A stretch of DNA of 64,000 nt from Actinomycetes bacterium (GCA_023404955.1 JAEXZY010000077.1:1-64000), one strand, 5' to 3'. Positions 23,401 to 32,811 are shown, numbered from the stretch's first letter. Numbers and translations are program-made. The notes: a model not told the origin generated them from the letters alone.

Positions 23401-24792
23401 ATGTCCATGAGATTGCGTCGTCAGCGTGCACCGCGCGGCACGGCCGCTGTCGACGAAGTACCTTCCACCTTGACCGAAACCGCGCCACGAGTGCTGGGGG
23501 TTTTCGACCAGATCGGGCTGTGGGGGAACCTCGGCGTGAGTCTGCTCGGGTTCACCGGCGCCGCCGTCGTGCTCTACCCCGACGGGCCCGGATCGCCCCA
23601 CATCTCGGTGGTCGCGGCCTTGGTCGCGATCGCGATCGGCACTCTGCTCGGTTCAGCCGCCATCGCCCTCTCGGCGATTCCCGGTGCCCAGACCGGCGCA
23701 CCGGCGATGGTTCTGCTGCGAGGGCTCCTCGGCAGCCGGGTCTCCTACCTCCCGACGGCGCTGAACATCGCCCAGATGATCGGCTGGGGCACTTTCGAGT
23801 TGGTCACCATCGCGACAGCGGCCAATACTGTGCTGCCGTCTGTTCCCGCGTGGACCTGGATCGTGGCCGCCGGTGCGCTCACCACGTTGCTGTCGTTGCG
23901 CCCGTTGGGCTCCGTCCGCCTCCTGCGTCGCTACGTCACGGTGGCGGTGCTGATCGCCTTGCTGTACCTGTTCGTGCAGCTGCTGAGCCATCCGCTTCCC
24001 TCGCTGACCGAAGGCGGGTGGACCGGATTCAGCGTCGCCGTCGACACGACCGTGGCGGTCGCGGTGTCATGGGTGCCGATGGCCGCCGATTACGCCCGGC
24101 ACTCGCGCAGCTCGTCGGCGGCCTTCACAGGTGCTTTCGTGGGCTATGGCCTGGCCCAAATCGCCTGCTACGCACTAGGAGTGCTCGCTCTGGTCACGGT
24201 GGCAGCCGACGAAAACCAGATATTCGCCGCGTTCATCGCCGTGCCCCTCGGTGGCCTCGCGTTCGCTGTCCTTGCGATCCGCGAAATCGATCAGTCTTTC
24301 GCCAACGTCTACTCCACCACGGTGTCGACGCAGAACCTTCGACCCGGGTGGGACCGGAGAAAGATCTCCCTGGTGGTCGGTGTCCTCACCATGGTGCTGG
24401 CGCTCTCGGTCGACATCTACGGGTATGCCAGCTTCCTGTCGCTCATCGGATCAGTCTTCGTTCCCTTGTTCGCGGTGCTGGCCGTGGACTACTTCCTCCT
24501 GTCGGGCAGGTCGACGTGGGATCTCACCCCGAACTCACGGTCGCGCTGGCCCATGGTGTTGCCGTGGCTCTTCGGGTTCGTCACCTATCAGCTGATCTAC
24601 CCGGGCCAGGTGGCGTGGTGGGCGGGGTTCTGGGAGTCGATCACCCGCGCCATCGGGTTCGTCCCTCAGGCGTGGATGAGTGCGTCGCTGACGTCGTTCC
24701 TCGTCGCGGTGGTGACCACACTTGCAGTCGGGGCCCATCAGTCGATGCGGCAAGCCAGACGTAGGGACACCAGCGACTCGCAAACAGCCTGA
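23401..24792 (+). CDS. cytX: NCS1-family permease, CytX-like hydroxymethylpyrimidine transporter
   Basis: A 463-residue transporter with about twelve membrane helices and NCS1 motifs such as DQIGLWGNLGVSLLGF (helix 1), the GWGTFELVTIATAAN helix and a SWVPMAADYARHSR cytosine/purine permease signature in the sixth helix. TPP riboswitch control makes a thiamine precursor, most likely hydroxymethylpyrimidine, the expected cargo, as for CytX proteins. It lies on the plus strand inside an otherwise minus-strand block, convergent with the next gene. Confidence 0.88.
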   Translation: MSMRLRRQRAPRGTAAVDEVPSTLTETAPRVLGVFDQIGLWGNLGVSLLGFTGAAVVLYPDGPGSPHISVVAALVAIAIGTLLGSAAIALSAIPGAQTGAPAMVLLRGLLGSRVSYLPTALNIAQMIGWGTFELVTIATAANTVLPSVPAWTWIVAAGALTTLLSLRPLGSVRLLRRYVTVAVLIALLYLFVQLLSHPLPSLTEGGWTGFSVAVDTTVAVAVSWVPMAADYARHSRSSSAAFTGAFVGYGLAQIACYALGVLALVTVAADENQIFAAFIAVPLGGLAFAVLAIREIDQSFANVYSTTVSTQNLRPGWDRRKISLVVGVLTMVLALSVDIYGYASFLSLIGSVFVPLFAVLAVDYFLLSGRSTWDLTPNSRSRWPMVLPWLFGFVTYQLIYPGQVAWWAGFWESITRAIGFVPQAWMSASLTSFLVAVVTTLAVGAHQSMRQARRRDTSDSQTA

Positions 24793-24838
24793 TCTCGCGG
24801 AAACCGAGGCTGTCGGCCGAACCTCTCGGGCGGCACTG

Positions 24839-25945
24839 CTACAGCCGCCACCACGGGTCGAACGTCGAATCGGCGTCCACCCGGCCCCCGGGGATCGGGA
24901 CCGCGATCCGCACACCTTCGGCGTCGGCGGCCACCACCAGACGCTCGGCCGGCTCGGCCCACGGGTGCGGCGCCAGCCGGAACGTCGCCCAGTGGATCGG
25001 CATCATCAGCCCGCCCTCGGTCATGTCGAGGTGGGCGCGCACCGCGTCCTCCGGGTTCATGTGGATGTCGGAGAACGCGGGGTGGTAAGCGCCGATCGGC
25101 AGCACGGTGATGTCGAACGGCCCGAACTCCGCGCCGATCTCGGCGAAACTCTTCGTGTATCCGGTGTCTCCGCCGAAGAACGCCCGGTGACGGGGGCCCA
25201 TCACCACCCACGACGCCCACAGGGTGGTGTCGCGGGTGAAGAGTCGACCGGAGAAGTGCCGCGCCGGCGTGCAGACCAGCGTCAGATCCCCGATGCGGTG
25301 CGATTCGTGCCAGTCGAGTTCGACGATGCGGCTCTCCGGGATACCCCACTTGCGCAGGTGCGCCCCGATGCCCAGCGGTACCAGGAACGGTGCTCGCTGG
25401 CTGCGGGTGAGCGCGATGACGGTGTCGATGTCGAGGTGGTCGTAGTGATCGTGGCTGATGATGATCGCGTCGACCGCGGGCAGCGCTTCGATCAGCAGCG
25501 GCACCTCGTGCATGCGCTCCGGTCCGACGGCGCGCGAGGGTGAGCAGCGTCGGCTCCACACCGGGTCGGCGAGCACCCGATAGCCGTCCACCTCGATGAG
25601 CGAGCTCGAATGGCCGTACCAACTCGCTGCCGCGGTCTCGGTCTCCGGATGCACCGTCGGTGGGTCGGCGATCGGGATCGGCCCCGGCGGCTTGCCCGAC
25701 GAGCCCGCGTTGGCGAGATCGCGCAGCAGCGCGCGCTGCGCTTGCCGGTCCATCGTCATGCCCGACGGGGGCTCGAGGTTGACGAACTTGCCATCGCGAT
25801 ACTGCGGGGAGCGCCGGGCCACCGGCGCGATCTCTGCGGGCGTGGCACCCAGCGACGCCGACGTGCCCTGCAGCGCCCGCAATACCCAGCCGGCGCCCAG
25901 CAGCGAGGCCGTCCCGAACCCGAAGCGCAGCGCCGTGGCGAACAT
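24839..25945 (-). CDS. Metallo-beta-lactamase-fold hydrolase (Rv0906/NAPE-PLD-like)
   Basis: The 368-residue protein carries the UlaG/NAPE-PLD-type metal sites: ASWYGHSSSLIEVDG, then IIISHDHYDHLDIDT with the HxHxDH core, TPARHFSGR and a FFGGDTGYTKSF Asp, ending with MPIHWATF. A hydrophobic N-terminal segment (about residues 1-25) suggests export or membrane anchoring. It overlaps the echA6 stop by one base (TGATG). Homologues cleave phospholipids or N-acyl phosphatidylethanolamines; the substrate here is unknown. It matches Rv0906 in position. Confidence 0.88.
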   Translation of the reverse strand: MFATALRFGFGTASLLGAGWVLRALQGTSASLGATPAEIAPVARRSPQYRDGKFVNLEPPSGMTMDRQAQRALLRDLANAGSSGKPPGPIPIADPPTVHPETETAAASWYGHSSSLIEVDGYRVLADPVWSRRCSPSRAVGPERMHEVPLLIEALPAVDAIIISHDHYDHLDIDTVIALTRSQRAPFLVPLGIGAHLRKWGIPESRIVELDWHESHRIGDLTLVCTPARHFSGRLFTRDTTLWASWVVMGPRHRAFFGGDTGYTKSFAEIGAEFGPFDITVLPIGAYHPAFSDIHMNPEDAVRAHLDMTEGGLMMPIHWATFRLAPHPWAEPAERLVVAADAEGVRIAVPIPGGRVDADSTFDPWWRL

Positions 25946-26679
25946 CAGGCGCCCTGGAATTTCGGCGCGCGCTTTTCGATGCGGGCCACCTGCGCCTCGA
26001 TGATGTCGCTGCTCTTCCACGCCTTGTCGAACAGCTCCTGGTGCGCGGGCCACGGATCCTCGTAGGCGCCGTCGTCGTTGAGCACCCGCTTGGCGTGCTG
26101 CAGAGCCAGCGGCGCGTAGCCGGCGATCTCCTGTGCCCAGGCCTGCGCATCCGCCAGCGTGCCGATGCGGTTGGCCATCCCCGTCTGCAACGCCGCCTCC
26201 GACGTGAGCCGCTCGGCGGCCAGCAGCATGCCGCGCGCCCGGCCGGCGCCCACCAGCGAGGTCAGCCGGCGGATGCTCCAGTTGTCCAGCGCGATGCCGT
26301 ACTTCGCGACCGGGAACTGGAAATAGGCCTCGGGCGCGACCACGCGCAGATCGCAGATCATCGACAGGATCACCCCGGCACCGATCGCCGGGCCGTTTAC
26401 CGCGCCGATCACCGGCACCGGCGCCCGGTCGATGGCCAGATTGAGGGCCCTGGCCTTGTCGGGCAGCTCGTCGGCGACGCCCTGGCCGCCGGACAGATCA
26501 GCGCCCGAGCTGAAGACGTGTCCGGCGCCGGTGAGCACGATCGCGCGGACGTCCTCGGCGCCGGCTTTCTCGATCGCCTCGCGCAGACCGTCGACGAGTT
26601 CGGCGTTGAGCGCGTTGCGCCGCTCGGGGCGCTGCATCTCCAGAGTCAGCACGTGGCCGTCACGGGTGGCTTCAATCAT
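25945..26679 (-). CDS. echA6: Enoyl-CoA hydratase/isomerase family protein EchA6
   Basis: A 244-residue crotonase-fold protein with the oxyanion-hole segments SSGADLSGG (about residue 57) and GPAIGAGVILSMICDLRV (about residue 96). In M. tuberculosis EchA6 (Rv0905) lacks normal hydratase activity and instead binds acyl-CoAs and shuttles them to the FAS-II mycolate pathway; that role is carried over from the family. Here the neighbours are Rv0906-like downstream and accD3 divergent upstream, as in M. tuberculosis. The start ATG is 25 bases from the accD3 start. Confidence 0.9.
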   Translation of the reverse strand: MIEATRDGHVLTLEMQRPERRNALNAELVDGLREAIEKAGAEDVRAIVLTGAGHVFSSGADLSGGQGVADELPDKARALNLAIDRAPVPVIGAVNGPAIGAGVILSMICDLRVVAPEAYFQFPVAKYGIALDNWSIRRLTSLVGAGRARGMLLAAERLTSEAALQTGMANRIGTLADAQAWAQEIAGYAPLALQHAKRVLNDDGAYEDPWPAHQELFDKAWKSSDIIEAQVARIEKRAPKFQGA

Positions 26680-26704
26680 GGGCCCAGCCTATTAGCCTTG
26701 CGCT

Positions 26705-28177
26705 GTGAGCCGGATCCGCGCCCTGGAGCTGCGCGACGCCGTTCTCGACGAGGAATCATTCGTGAGCTGGGATTCCCCGCCTCTTCAGGTCCCGATGTCG
26801 GACGCCTACCGTCGCGAATTGAGCACTGCGAGCGCGGCCACCGGGCTCGACGAGTCGGTGCTCTCCGGCGAGGGCCGGGTGATGGGCCGCCGGGTCGCGC
26901 TGGTCGTGTGCGAGTTCGAATTCCTGGCCGGATCCATCGGGGTGGCCGCCGCGGAACGCATCGTCGCGGCGGTGCACCGGGCCACCGCTGAACGGCTGCC
27001 GCTGCTGGCGTCGCCCAGTTCGGGTGGCACCCGCATGCAGGAGGGCACCGTCGCCTTCCTGCAGATGGTCAAGATCACCGCTGCGGTGCAGCAGCACAAG
27101 CAGGCGCACCTGCCGTACCTGGTGTACCTCCGGCACCCGACGACCGGCGGGGTGTTCGCGTCGTGGGGCTCGCTCGGGCACGTCACCGCCGCCGAACCGG
27201 GGGCGCTGATCGGGTTCCTCGGGCCGCGCGTCTACGAGCATCTCTACGGTGAACCGTTTCCGGCCGGCGTGCAGACCGCGGAAAACCTCCAGCGCCACGG
27301 CGTCGTCGACGCCGTCGTACCGCTCGACGTCCTGCGCGCCACCATCGACCGCACGCTGACGGTGGTCTCCGATCCCCCCGGCGCCGCGCCGCCCACTCCC
27401 CCGGCCGAGCCGCTACCCGACGTGCCCGCCTGGGACTCCGTCGAGATCTCCCGGCGCCCGGACCGGCCCGGTGTCGGCGCGCTGCTGCGCCACGGCTCCA
27501 CCGAACGGGTGCTGCTGTCCGGGACCGGGCAGGGCGAAGGCGCGACGACGCTGCTGGCGCTGGCCCGTTTCGGCGGCCAGCCCGCCGTCGTGCTGGGTCA
27601 GCAACGCGTGGTCGGCGGGGTGGTCGGACCGGTGGCCCTGCGTGAGGCGCGACGCGGCATGGCGTTGGCCGCCGGCCTGCAGCTGCCGCTGGTGCTCGTC
27701 ATCGACACGGCGGGCCCCGCGCTGTCGGTCGAAGCCGAGGAGGACGGCCTGGCCGGCGAGATCGCCCGATGCCTGGCCGATCTGGTCATGCTGGACACCG
27801 CTACCGTGTCGATTCTGCTGGGGCAGGGCAGCGGTGGCCCCGCTCTGGCCATGGTGCCCGCCGACCGGGTGATCGCCGCGCTGCACGGCTGGCTGGCGCC
27901 GCTGCCGCCGGAGGGGGCCAGTGCGATCGTCTACCGCGACGTCGACCACGCCCCGGAACTGGCTGCCGCACAGGGAATCCGCTCTGCTGACCTGTTGCGC
28001 AGCGGCATCGTCGACGCGATCGTCCCCGAACACCCCGACGCCGCCGACGAACCCCGCGCCTTCATCGGTCGGCTGTCGGAGACGATCGCCGCGGAGCTGC
28101 ACGCCTTGCAGGCGGTCCCCGCTGACCGGCGGCTGAGCGACCGCATCGAGCGGTACCGCCGCATCGGCCTGCCCTGA
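26705..28177 (+). CDS. accD3: Acyl-CoA carboxylase carboxyltransferase subunit AccD3
   Basis: A 490-residue carboxyltransferase with two crotonase-like halves. The N half contains LPLLASPSSGGTRMQEGTVAFLQM and TTGGVFASWGSLGHV; the C half contains VVLGQQRVVGGVVGP and a second oxyanion segment. It transfers carboxyl groups from biotin on an AccA subunit to an acyl-CoA. Substrate choice for AccD3 (Rv0904c) is unresolved. The GTG start fits the family length. It is divergent from echA6, keeping the M. tuberculosis arrangement. Confidence 0.9.
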   Translation: MSRIRALELRDAVLDEESFVSWDSPPLQVPMSDAYRRELSTASAATGLDESVLSGEGRVMGRRVALVVCEFEFLAGSIGVAAAERIVAAVHRATAERLPLLASPSSGGTRMQEGTVAFLQMVKITAAVQQHKQAHLPYLVYLRHPTTGGVFASWGSLGHVTAAEPGALIGFLGPRVYEHLYGEPFPAGVQTAENLQRHGVVDAVVPLDVLRATIDRTLTVVSDPPGAAPPTPPAEPLPDVPAWDSVEISRRPDRPGVGALLRHGSTERVLLSGTGQGEGATTLLALARFGGQPAVVLGQQRVVGGVVGPVALREARRGMALAAGLQLPLVLVIDTAGPALSVEAEEDGLAGEIARCLADLVMLDTATVSILLGQGSGGPALAMVPADRVIAALHGWLAPLPPEGASAIVYRDVDHAPELAAAQGIRSADLLRSGIVDAIVPEHPDAADEPRAFIGRLSETIAAELHALQAVPADRRLSDRIERYRRIGLP

Positions 28178-28181
28178 CTTC

Positions 28182-28442
28182 TCACACGACGAGCGTGAGT
28201 GCGCCGATCGCCAGCTGGACCGCCAGCCCGCCAAGAGTGAACCACGCCGCCGGATGCTTCCTGGCCACCTGCCACACCGCCCCGGCCAGGGTCACCATGA
28301 CTACCGCGAACCCGCCATAGCGCAACACCGCACCCTCACCGTGCGACAGGAACATCGCTGCGCGCCAACAGAACCCCTGCAGGAGCAGCAGCACCACCGC
28401 ACCGGCGAAGTCCTCGAGCCGGCGGTCGTCATCGCGGCTCAC
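28182..28442 (-). CDS. Small membrane protein after a YhgE/Pip-type exporter
   Basis: An 86-residue protein with three hydrophobic segments (about residues 12-28, 42-58 and 68-86) and a charged N terminus. It starts one base after the stop of the large membrane protein and so is translated from the same transcript. No family is recognised; it may be an accessory subunit. The end lies 5 bases from the accD3 stop. Confidence 0.65.
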   Translation of the reverse strand: MSRDDDRRLEDFAGAVVLLLLQGFCWRAAMFLSHGEGAVLRYGGFAVVMVTLAGAVWQVARKHPAAWFTLGGLAVQLAIGALTLVV

Positions 28443-28443
28443 G

Positions 28444-30450
28444 TCAGACCTCGATCGGCGGATGCAGCCGTTCCAGCGTGTACTGCCTGTTACGCCGCGC
28501 CGCCCACGAGCTGGCTGCCAGCGAGGCCAGCAGCACCGCCGAAAGGACCGCGATCGCCGTCCACAGCCGAGCATCCACCCCGCCGACGATCAGCTGACGT
28601 AACCCGTTGACCGCGTAGGTCATCGGATCGAAGGGGTGCAGGATCTGGAAGGGTTTCGCCGTGGTCTCGACGGGATAGATCCCGCCGGCGGAGACCAGCT
28701 GCAGCATCAGGAACGCCAACGTCGCGACACGTCCGACGGCGACCCCCAGCACCGCGTTGAACGCCTGGATGAGAGCCAGGAAGGCGCCGGCGACCAGGGC
28801 GAGGAACGCGACCGTAGCGAGCGGATAGACGGCCTTCAGTCCGACTCCGAAGTGCACGACCGCGTACATCACCACCACCTGACAGACGACGATCAGCAGA
28901 CCGGGCCAATAGGATGCGAGCACCACACGCAGCGCGCCGAGACCGCTGACGATGGGCCGAGACTGCAGCGGGGTCAACAACATCCACACGATCAGCGCCC
29001 CGATGAACAACGCCAGCGGCAAGAAGAACGGCGCGAAGCCGGTGCCGAACGTCGCCGCGGGATGGGTGTTGCGCAGGTCGAGTTCGGCCGGAGCCGCCAG
29101 CGTGCGCGCCACCTCGGTGCGTTGCCGCGGGTTCCACGTCGGTATCTGCTCCGCGCCCTGATGCAGGCGTGTCGCCAGCTCCTGTCCACCCGTGCGCAGC
29201 TGGGCGGTGCCGTCGGCGAGTTGATGTGCGCCCGAGGACAATTCGTTGCCACCGGCGGCCAGCTGACCGAGACCGGCGTCGAGGCGCCGCGCCCCGGAAT
29301 CCAGTTGGTGCACGCCGTCACGCAGCTGGGCGACATCCGAGCGCAGACCGCCGTTCAGCGCTCGGGTCAGGAAGGTCCGCAGCCGGCTGTTCGGGTCGCC
29401 CAGCTCCCCCTCGAGCGTGGCAGCACTGTCGCGGAGGCGGACCAGCCCGTCGTCGGTGGTGGGATCGATGCCCTGCGCGCGCAGCAGCCGCTGTGCGCCG
29501 GCCAGCGCATGGCCGGCGTCGCGCACCGCGGGATCGGGATTGTTCTGCAGGAATCCAACGGCCTGGTCGACGATCGCCGCCGCCTGCGCACTGTTGATGC
29601 TCAGCACGGCGATGCGGTCCGTCGTCGACCGGACCGCACCGGACAGGTGCTGTGCGGCACCGGCGACCTCGTCGGGGTTCAGGCCGAGAGCGCCCACGCG
29701 GTCGAGCACATCGAGCAGCGGTGCGGTCGCGGTGTCGACAGCGCCGCTCAGCCGCCGAGTGCCCGCGGCGAGCTGCGCCGAACCCGCCTGAGCGGTACGC
29801 AGACCCGAGGCCAACGTGTCCGCGCCGCCGGCGAGCCGGTGGGCGCCGTCATCGGCGGTGACCAGACCATCGGCCAGCTGTTGGGCCCCGCCGGCCGCCT
29901 GATCCAGACCCGTGCCGGCGGCGGCCAGCCCGTTCACCACGGTGCCGATACCGCGCTCGGCGATCTTCGCGTTGACCTGGTTGAGGATCTCTCGCGAGGC
30001 GTTCTGCCCGATGACCGTGCCGAGGTAGTTGTTCGCGTCGTTGAACGTGAACTGCAGCGGGGCCTGCGCCGGGCGAGGTCCGGCCGGGGAGGACACCAAC
30101 TCGGAGAAGTTCTCCGGCAACGTGATCGAGAAGTAGAAGCGGCCGTCGGCCACGCCGTCCGCCGCCTCCTGCGGGGACACCTCGGTCAGATCCAACTGGC
30201 CCGAATCGAGCAGCGCCCGCGCGACCTCGTCGCCGGCGCGCACCTGTGCACCCTGGACCTCCGCGCCGCGGTCGGCGTTGACCAGCGCGACGGGGACCTT
30301 CCCGACCTCGGCGAACGGATTCCAGAACGCCCACAGGTACATGGCTCCGTAGAGCAGCGGTAGCAGGATGATCGTGACGAGCGCGATCCGCGGCATGAGC
30401 CCGTGCGTGTATCGCTTGAGGTCCGTGCCCAGTGACAAACCGGCCAGCAT
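28444..30450 (-). CDS. YhgE/Pip-family membrane protein (ABC-2-like exporter)
   Basis: The 668-residue protein has the YhgE/Pip layout. One N-terminal helix (about 20-42) leads to a long extracytoplasmic domain with many AxxLAxG-type repeats, such as QLADGLVTADDGAHRLAGGADTLASGLR, which form coiled coils. A C-terminal block of about five helices resembles ABC-2 permeases. Relatives include the phage-infection protein and the ESX/EsxL-type secretion component family. It is coupled by TGATG to an ABC-like ATPase gene, so the two probably form an exporter. Cargo unknown. Confidence 0.85.
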   Translation of the reverse strand: MLAGLSLGTDLKRYTHGLMPRIALVTIILLPLLYGAMYLWAFWNPFAEVGKVPVALVNADRGAEVQGAQVRAGDEVARALLDSGQLDLTEVSPQEAADGVADGRFYFSITLPENFSELVSSPAGPRPAQAPLQFTFNDANNYLGTVIGQNASREILNQVNAKIAERGIGTVVNGLAAAGTGLDQAAGGAQQLADGLVTADDGAHRLAGGADTLASGLRTAQAGSAQLAAGTRRLSGAVDTATAPLLDVLDRVGALGLNPDEVAGAAQHLSGAVRSTTDRIAVLSINSAQAAAIVDQAVGFLQNNPDPAVRDAGHALAGAQRLLRAQGIDPTTDDGLVRLRDSAATLEGELGDPNSRLRTFLTRALNGGLRSDVAQLRDGVHQLDSGARRLDAGLGQLAAGGNELSSGAHQLADGTAQLRTGGQELATRLHQGAEQIPTWNPRQRTEVARTLAAPAELDLRNTHPAATFGTGFAPFFLPLALFIGALIVWMLLTPLQSRPIVSGLGALRVVLASYWPGLLIVVCQVVVMYAVVHFGVGLKAVYPLATVAFLALVAGAFLALIQAFNAVLGVAVGRVATLAFLMLQLVSAGGIYPVETTAKPFQILHPFDPMTYAVNGLRQLIVGGVDARLWTAIAVLSAVLLASLAASSWAARRNRQYTLERLHPPIEV

Positions 30451-31166
30451 CAGGAGGCCCCACCTTTCGGATGTCCCGCCAGTTCGGCGCGCGAGAGGTT
30501 GGCCAGCGGGATCTGCTGCAGCCCGGGACGGGCCGTCACACCGTTGACGCTCGCGGTCACCACCGTCTGGTCACGTCCGAGGTCGATGAGCCGGCCGACC
30601 AACAGCTCACGGTCCTCGTCGCTGGTGACGTGCTCGAGATTGCCGACGACGAGGAGGTCGGGGCGGCGTGTGTTGGCCAGTGCGATGCGCAGCAGCAGGC
30701 CGTCGAGTTCGGTGAGCTCCTCGACGAACTCCGAGCGCGGCGGCAACGGCAGCTCACCGAACACAGGCCCGCACACGCGCCTCAGATCGTCCTCATCCGC
30801 GCGGCCAATCATCCTGTACCACGGCGCATCCCACCGGAGTTGTTCGGTGATGAGGTCTCCCACGGTGACCGCTTCGGCGACGGTGTCGAGTTCGTCGATG
30901 CCGGCCAAGGCGGCGACGCCGAAGATGTCACGGACCCGGGTCCGCCCGAACACCGTCAGCGACCCCGATGTCGGACGCATCCGCCCGGCCAGAGTCATCG
31001 ACAGCGCGGTGCGCCCCGATCCGGCGGAACAGATCATGACCGTCACCCCGCCGGCGGTGATGTCGAGATCGACAGGCCCGTACACCGGCCCCCACGGCCC
31101 GCGCAGGCTGAGCCCGCGGGCGACGACGGCGGGCTCGGGGGCTGGCTCTGGCGGCGCATCCGGCAT
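30450..31166 (-). CDS. Degenerate ABC-type ATP-binding protein partnered with YhgE
   Basis: The 238-residue protein keeps the ABC ATPase order but has lost its catalytic residues. Walker A reads SAGSGRTAL with Arg52 replacing Lys, the LSGGQ signature is replaced by LTELD in the aligned position, and the Walker B region reads LLVVGNLEHV with Gly and Asn instead of Asp and Glu. It may still bind nucleotide or act as a structural regulator. The frame is intact over the full length, so it is not a simple pseudogene. The ATG at 31166 is preferred over an upstream extension. Confidence 0.75.
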   Translation of the reverse strand: MPDAPPEPAPEPAVVARGLSLRGPWGPVYGPVDLDITAGGVTVMICSAGSGRTALSMTLAGRMRPTSGSLTVFGRTRVRDIFGVAALAGIDELDTVAEAVTVGDLITEQLRWDAPWYRMIGRADEDDLRRVCGPVFGELPLPPRSEFVEELTELDGLLLRIALANTRRPDLLVVGNLEHVTSDEDRELLVGRLIDLGRDQTVVTASVNGVTARPGLQQIPLANLSRAELAGHPKGGAS

Positions 31167-31206
31167 CGGCCAATCCCACCACACCGACCGGTGGCATTCT
31201 GGGCGT

Positions 31207-31899
31207 GTGGAGGCGCTGCTGCATTTCGCCGGCAACTACTGGTGGCTGGTGTTCCCGCTCGGCGGGGTGCTCGGCGGCGCCGCGCGCGGCATCTCGGCTG
31301 CCAACGAGCGCCGCGCTCAACGCCGGCTCGAGCGCTACCGGATCAAACAGGAGACCAAGGTTGCGCTCGCCCGGGAGAAGGCCGCCGGACAATCGACCGC
31401 CGAGAGCCGGCGCCGCGAGCTGACCAGGGTGCTCGAGCGCCACGATGCCACCGACGCGCGCTGGCTCTCCTACGAACTGGACGTCGCGAAACTGCTGGAC
31501 TTCCCGGTGATGACCGACATGCGGGAGCCGCTGACGCTGGCGTTCCACAAGGCGAAGAGCCGGGCTGATCTGCTGCGTCCGGCCCATCCCGACGAGATCC
31601 TCGGCGACCGCGACGCGGCCGCGGGATATCGGGACGCGGTGACCGACTACGTCGCCGCGTTCGACGCCGCGGAGGCCGAAGCGACCCGGCGCCGCCGCAG
31701 CGACTTCTCTGCTGACGACCAAGACCGGCTGGCCCGCGCACAGCATCTGCTGCGCCTGGCCGGCGACGACGCCGCCACTCCGCAGGAACGTCAGAACGCC
31801 TACGGCCGTGCGCAGAAGGAACTGGCCGGCCTCGTCGTGCTGCCGGTCGCCACCCGCGCCGCGATCGAACGCAGGGTCCTCGGCGAACTCGAAGCGTGA
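31207..31899 (+). CDS. Membrane-anchored coiled-coil protein, function unknown
   Basis: A 230-residue protein with one N-terminal membrane helix (about residues 8-26) followed by a charged, Arg/Glu/Ala-rich coiled-coil region from about 30 to 75 and an alpha-helical rest. I do not recognise a domain. The GTG at 31207 is in frame with the downstream protein; the GTG at 31205 is in another frame. It is divergent from the exporter operon and 33 bases before an enoyl-CoA hydratase gene. Confidence 0.65.
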   Translation: MEALLHFAGNYWWLVFPLGGVLGGAARGISAANERRAQRRLERYRIKQETKVALAREKAAGQSTAESRRRELTRVLERHDATDARWLSYELDVAKLLDFPVMTDMREPLTLAFHKAKSRADLLRPAHPDEILGDRDAAAGYRDAVTDYVAAFDAAEAEATRRRRSDFSADDQDRLARAQHLLRLAGDDAATPQERQNAYGRAQKELAGLVVLPVATRAAIERRVLGELEA

Positions 31900-31932
31900 G
31901 CGTGCACTCGCGCGGTCGGTAGCCTCACCGAC

Positions 31933-32808
31933 GTGGATTACGAAACCCTGCAATGCGCCGTCGACGACGACGGGGTCGCACTGCTGACGCTGTCGCGGCC
32001 CGAACAACTGAACGCCTTCACGGTGACGATGGCCCGGGAACTGGAGCAGTTCTTCACCGTCGACGCGTACGACGGCGCGATTCGCGCCGTCGTCGTCACC
32101 GGCGCCGGCCGCGCGTTCTGCGCGGGCATGGATCTGTCGGCCGACGGCAACGTCTTCGGTCTGGACGAGAGCCTGACGCCGACACCAGAACAGATGCAGG
32201 CGGACTACGCGAACGAACCGCTGCACAGCGGCATCCGTGACACCGGCGGCCGGGTGACCCTGGCGATCCATGCGCTTCCGAAACCGGTCATCGCCGCGAT
32301 CAACGGTGCCGCGGTGGGCATCGGCGCGACCATGACCCTGGCAATGGACATCCGCCTCGCGTCTGAGAACGCCCGCATCGGCTTCGTCTTCGGTCGCCTG
32401 GGCATCGTGCCGGAGGCATGTTCCTCGTGGTTCCTGCCGCGGCTCGTCGGCATCCAGCAGGCGCTGGACTGGGTGTACTCCGCGGACATCATCTCCGCCG
32501 AAGACGCGCTGCGCGGCCGACTGCTGCGCTCGGTGCACCCGGCCGATTCGTTGGTCGCCAATGCGGTCGCGCTGGCCCGCAGCTACGTGTCCGGGCGTTC
32601 GGCGGTGGCGCTGGGGTTGGCCAAGCAGCTGCTCTACCGCAACGGCGCCGCCGACTCACCACTGCAGGCCCACCTGAGCGATTCGCTGGCGATGTTCTAC
32701 ACCTCGCTCGGTGACGGCAAGGAAGGCGTCGCAGCGTTCCGCGAGAAGCGGACGCCGAACTTCACCGGCAGCGCCACCGCGTTGCCGCGGATCTTCCCCG
32801 AGAGCTGA
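31933..32808 (+). CDS. Enoyl-CoA hydratase/isomerase family protein
   Basis: A 291-residue crotonase-fold protein with AFCAGMDLSADG (first oxyanion contact) and AAINGAAVGIGATMTLAMDIRLASENARIGFVFGRLGIVPEACSSWFLPRLVG, which includes the usual catalytic Glu position. It probably acts on fatty acyl-CoA in beta-oxidation. The GTG at 31933 is chosen as the first codon with similarity. Neighbouring epoxide hydrolase and acyl-CoA synthetase genes fit lipid catabolism. Confidence 0.9.
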   Translation: MDYETLQCAVDDDGVALLTLSRPEQLNAFTVTMARELEQFFTVDAYDGAIRAVVVTGAGRAFCAGMDLSADGNVFGLDESLTPTPEQMQADYANEPLHSGIRDTGGRVTLAIHALPKPVIAAINGAAVGIGATMTLAMDIRLASENARIGFVFGRLGIVPEACSSWFLPRLVGIQQALDWVYSADIISAEDALRGRLLRSVHPADSLVANAVALARSYVSGRSAVALGLAKQLLYRNGAADSPLQAHLSDSLAMFYTSLGDGKEGVAAFREKRTPNFTGSATALPRIFPES

Positions 32809-32811
32809 ACC

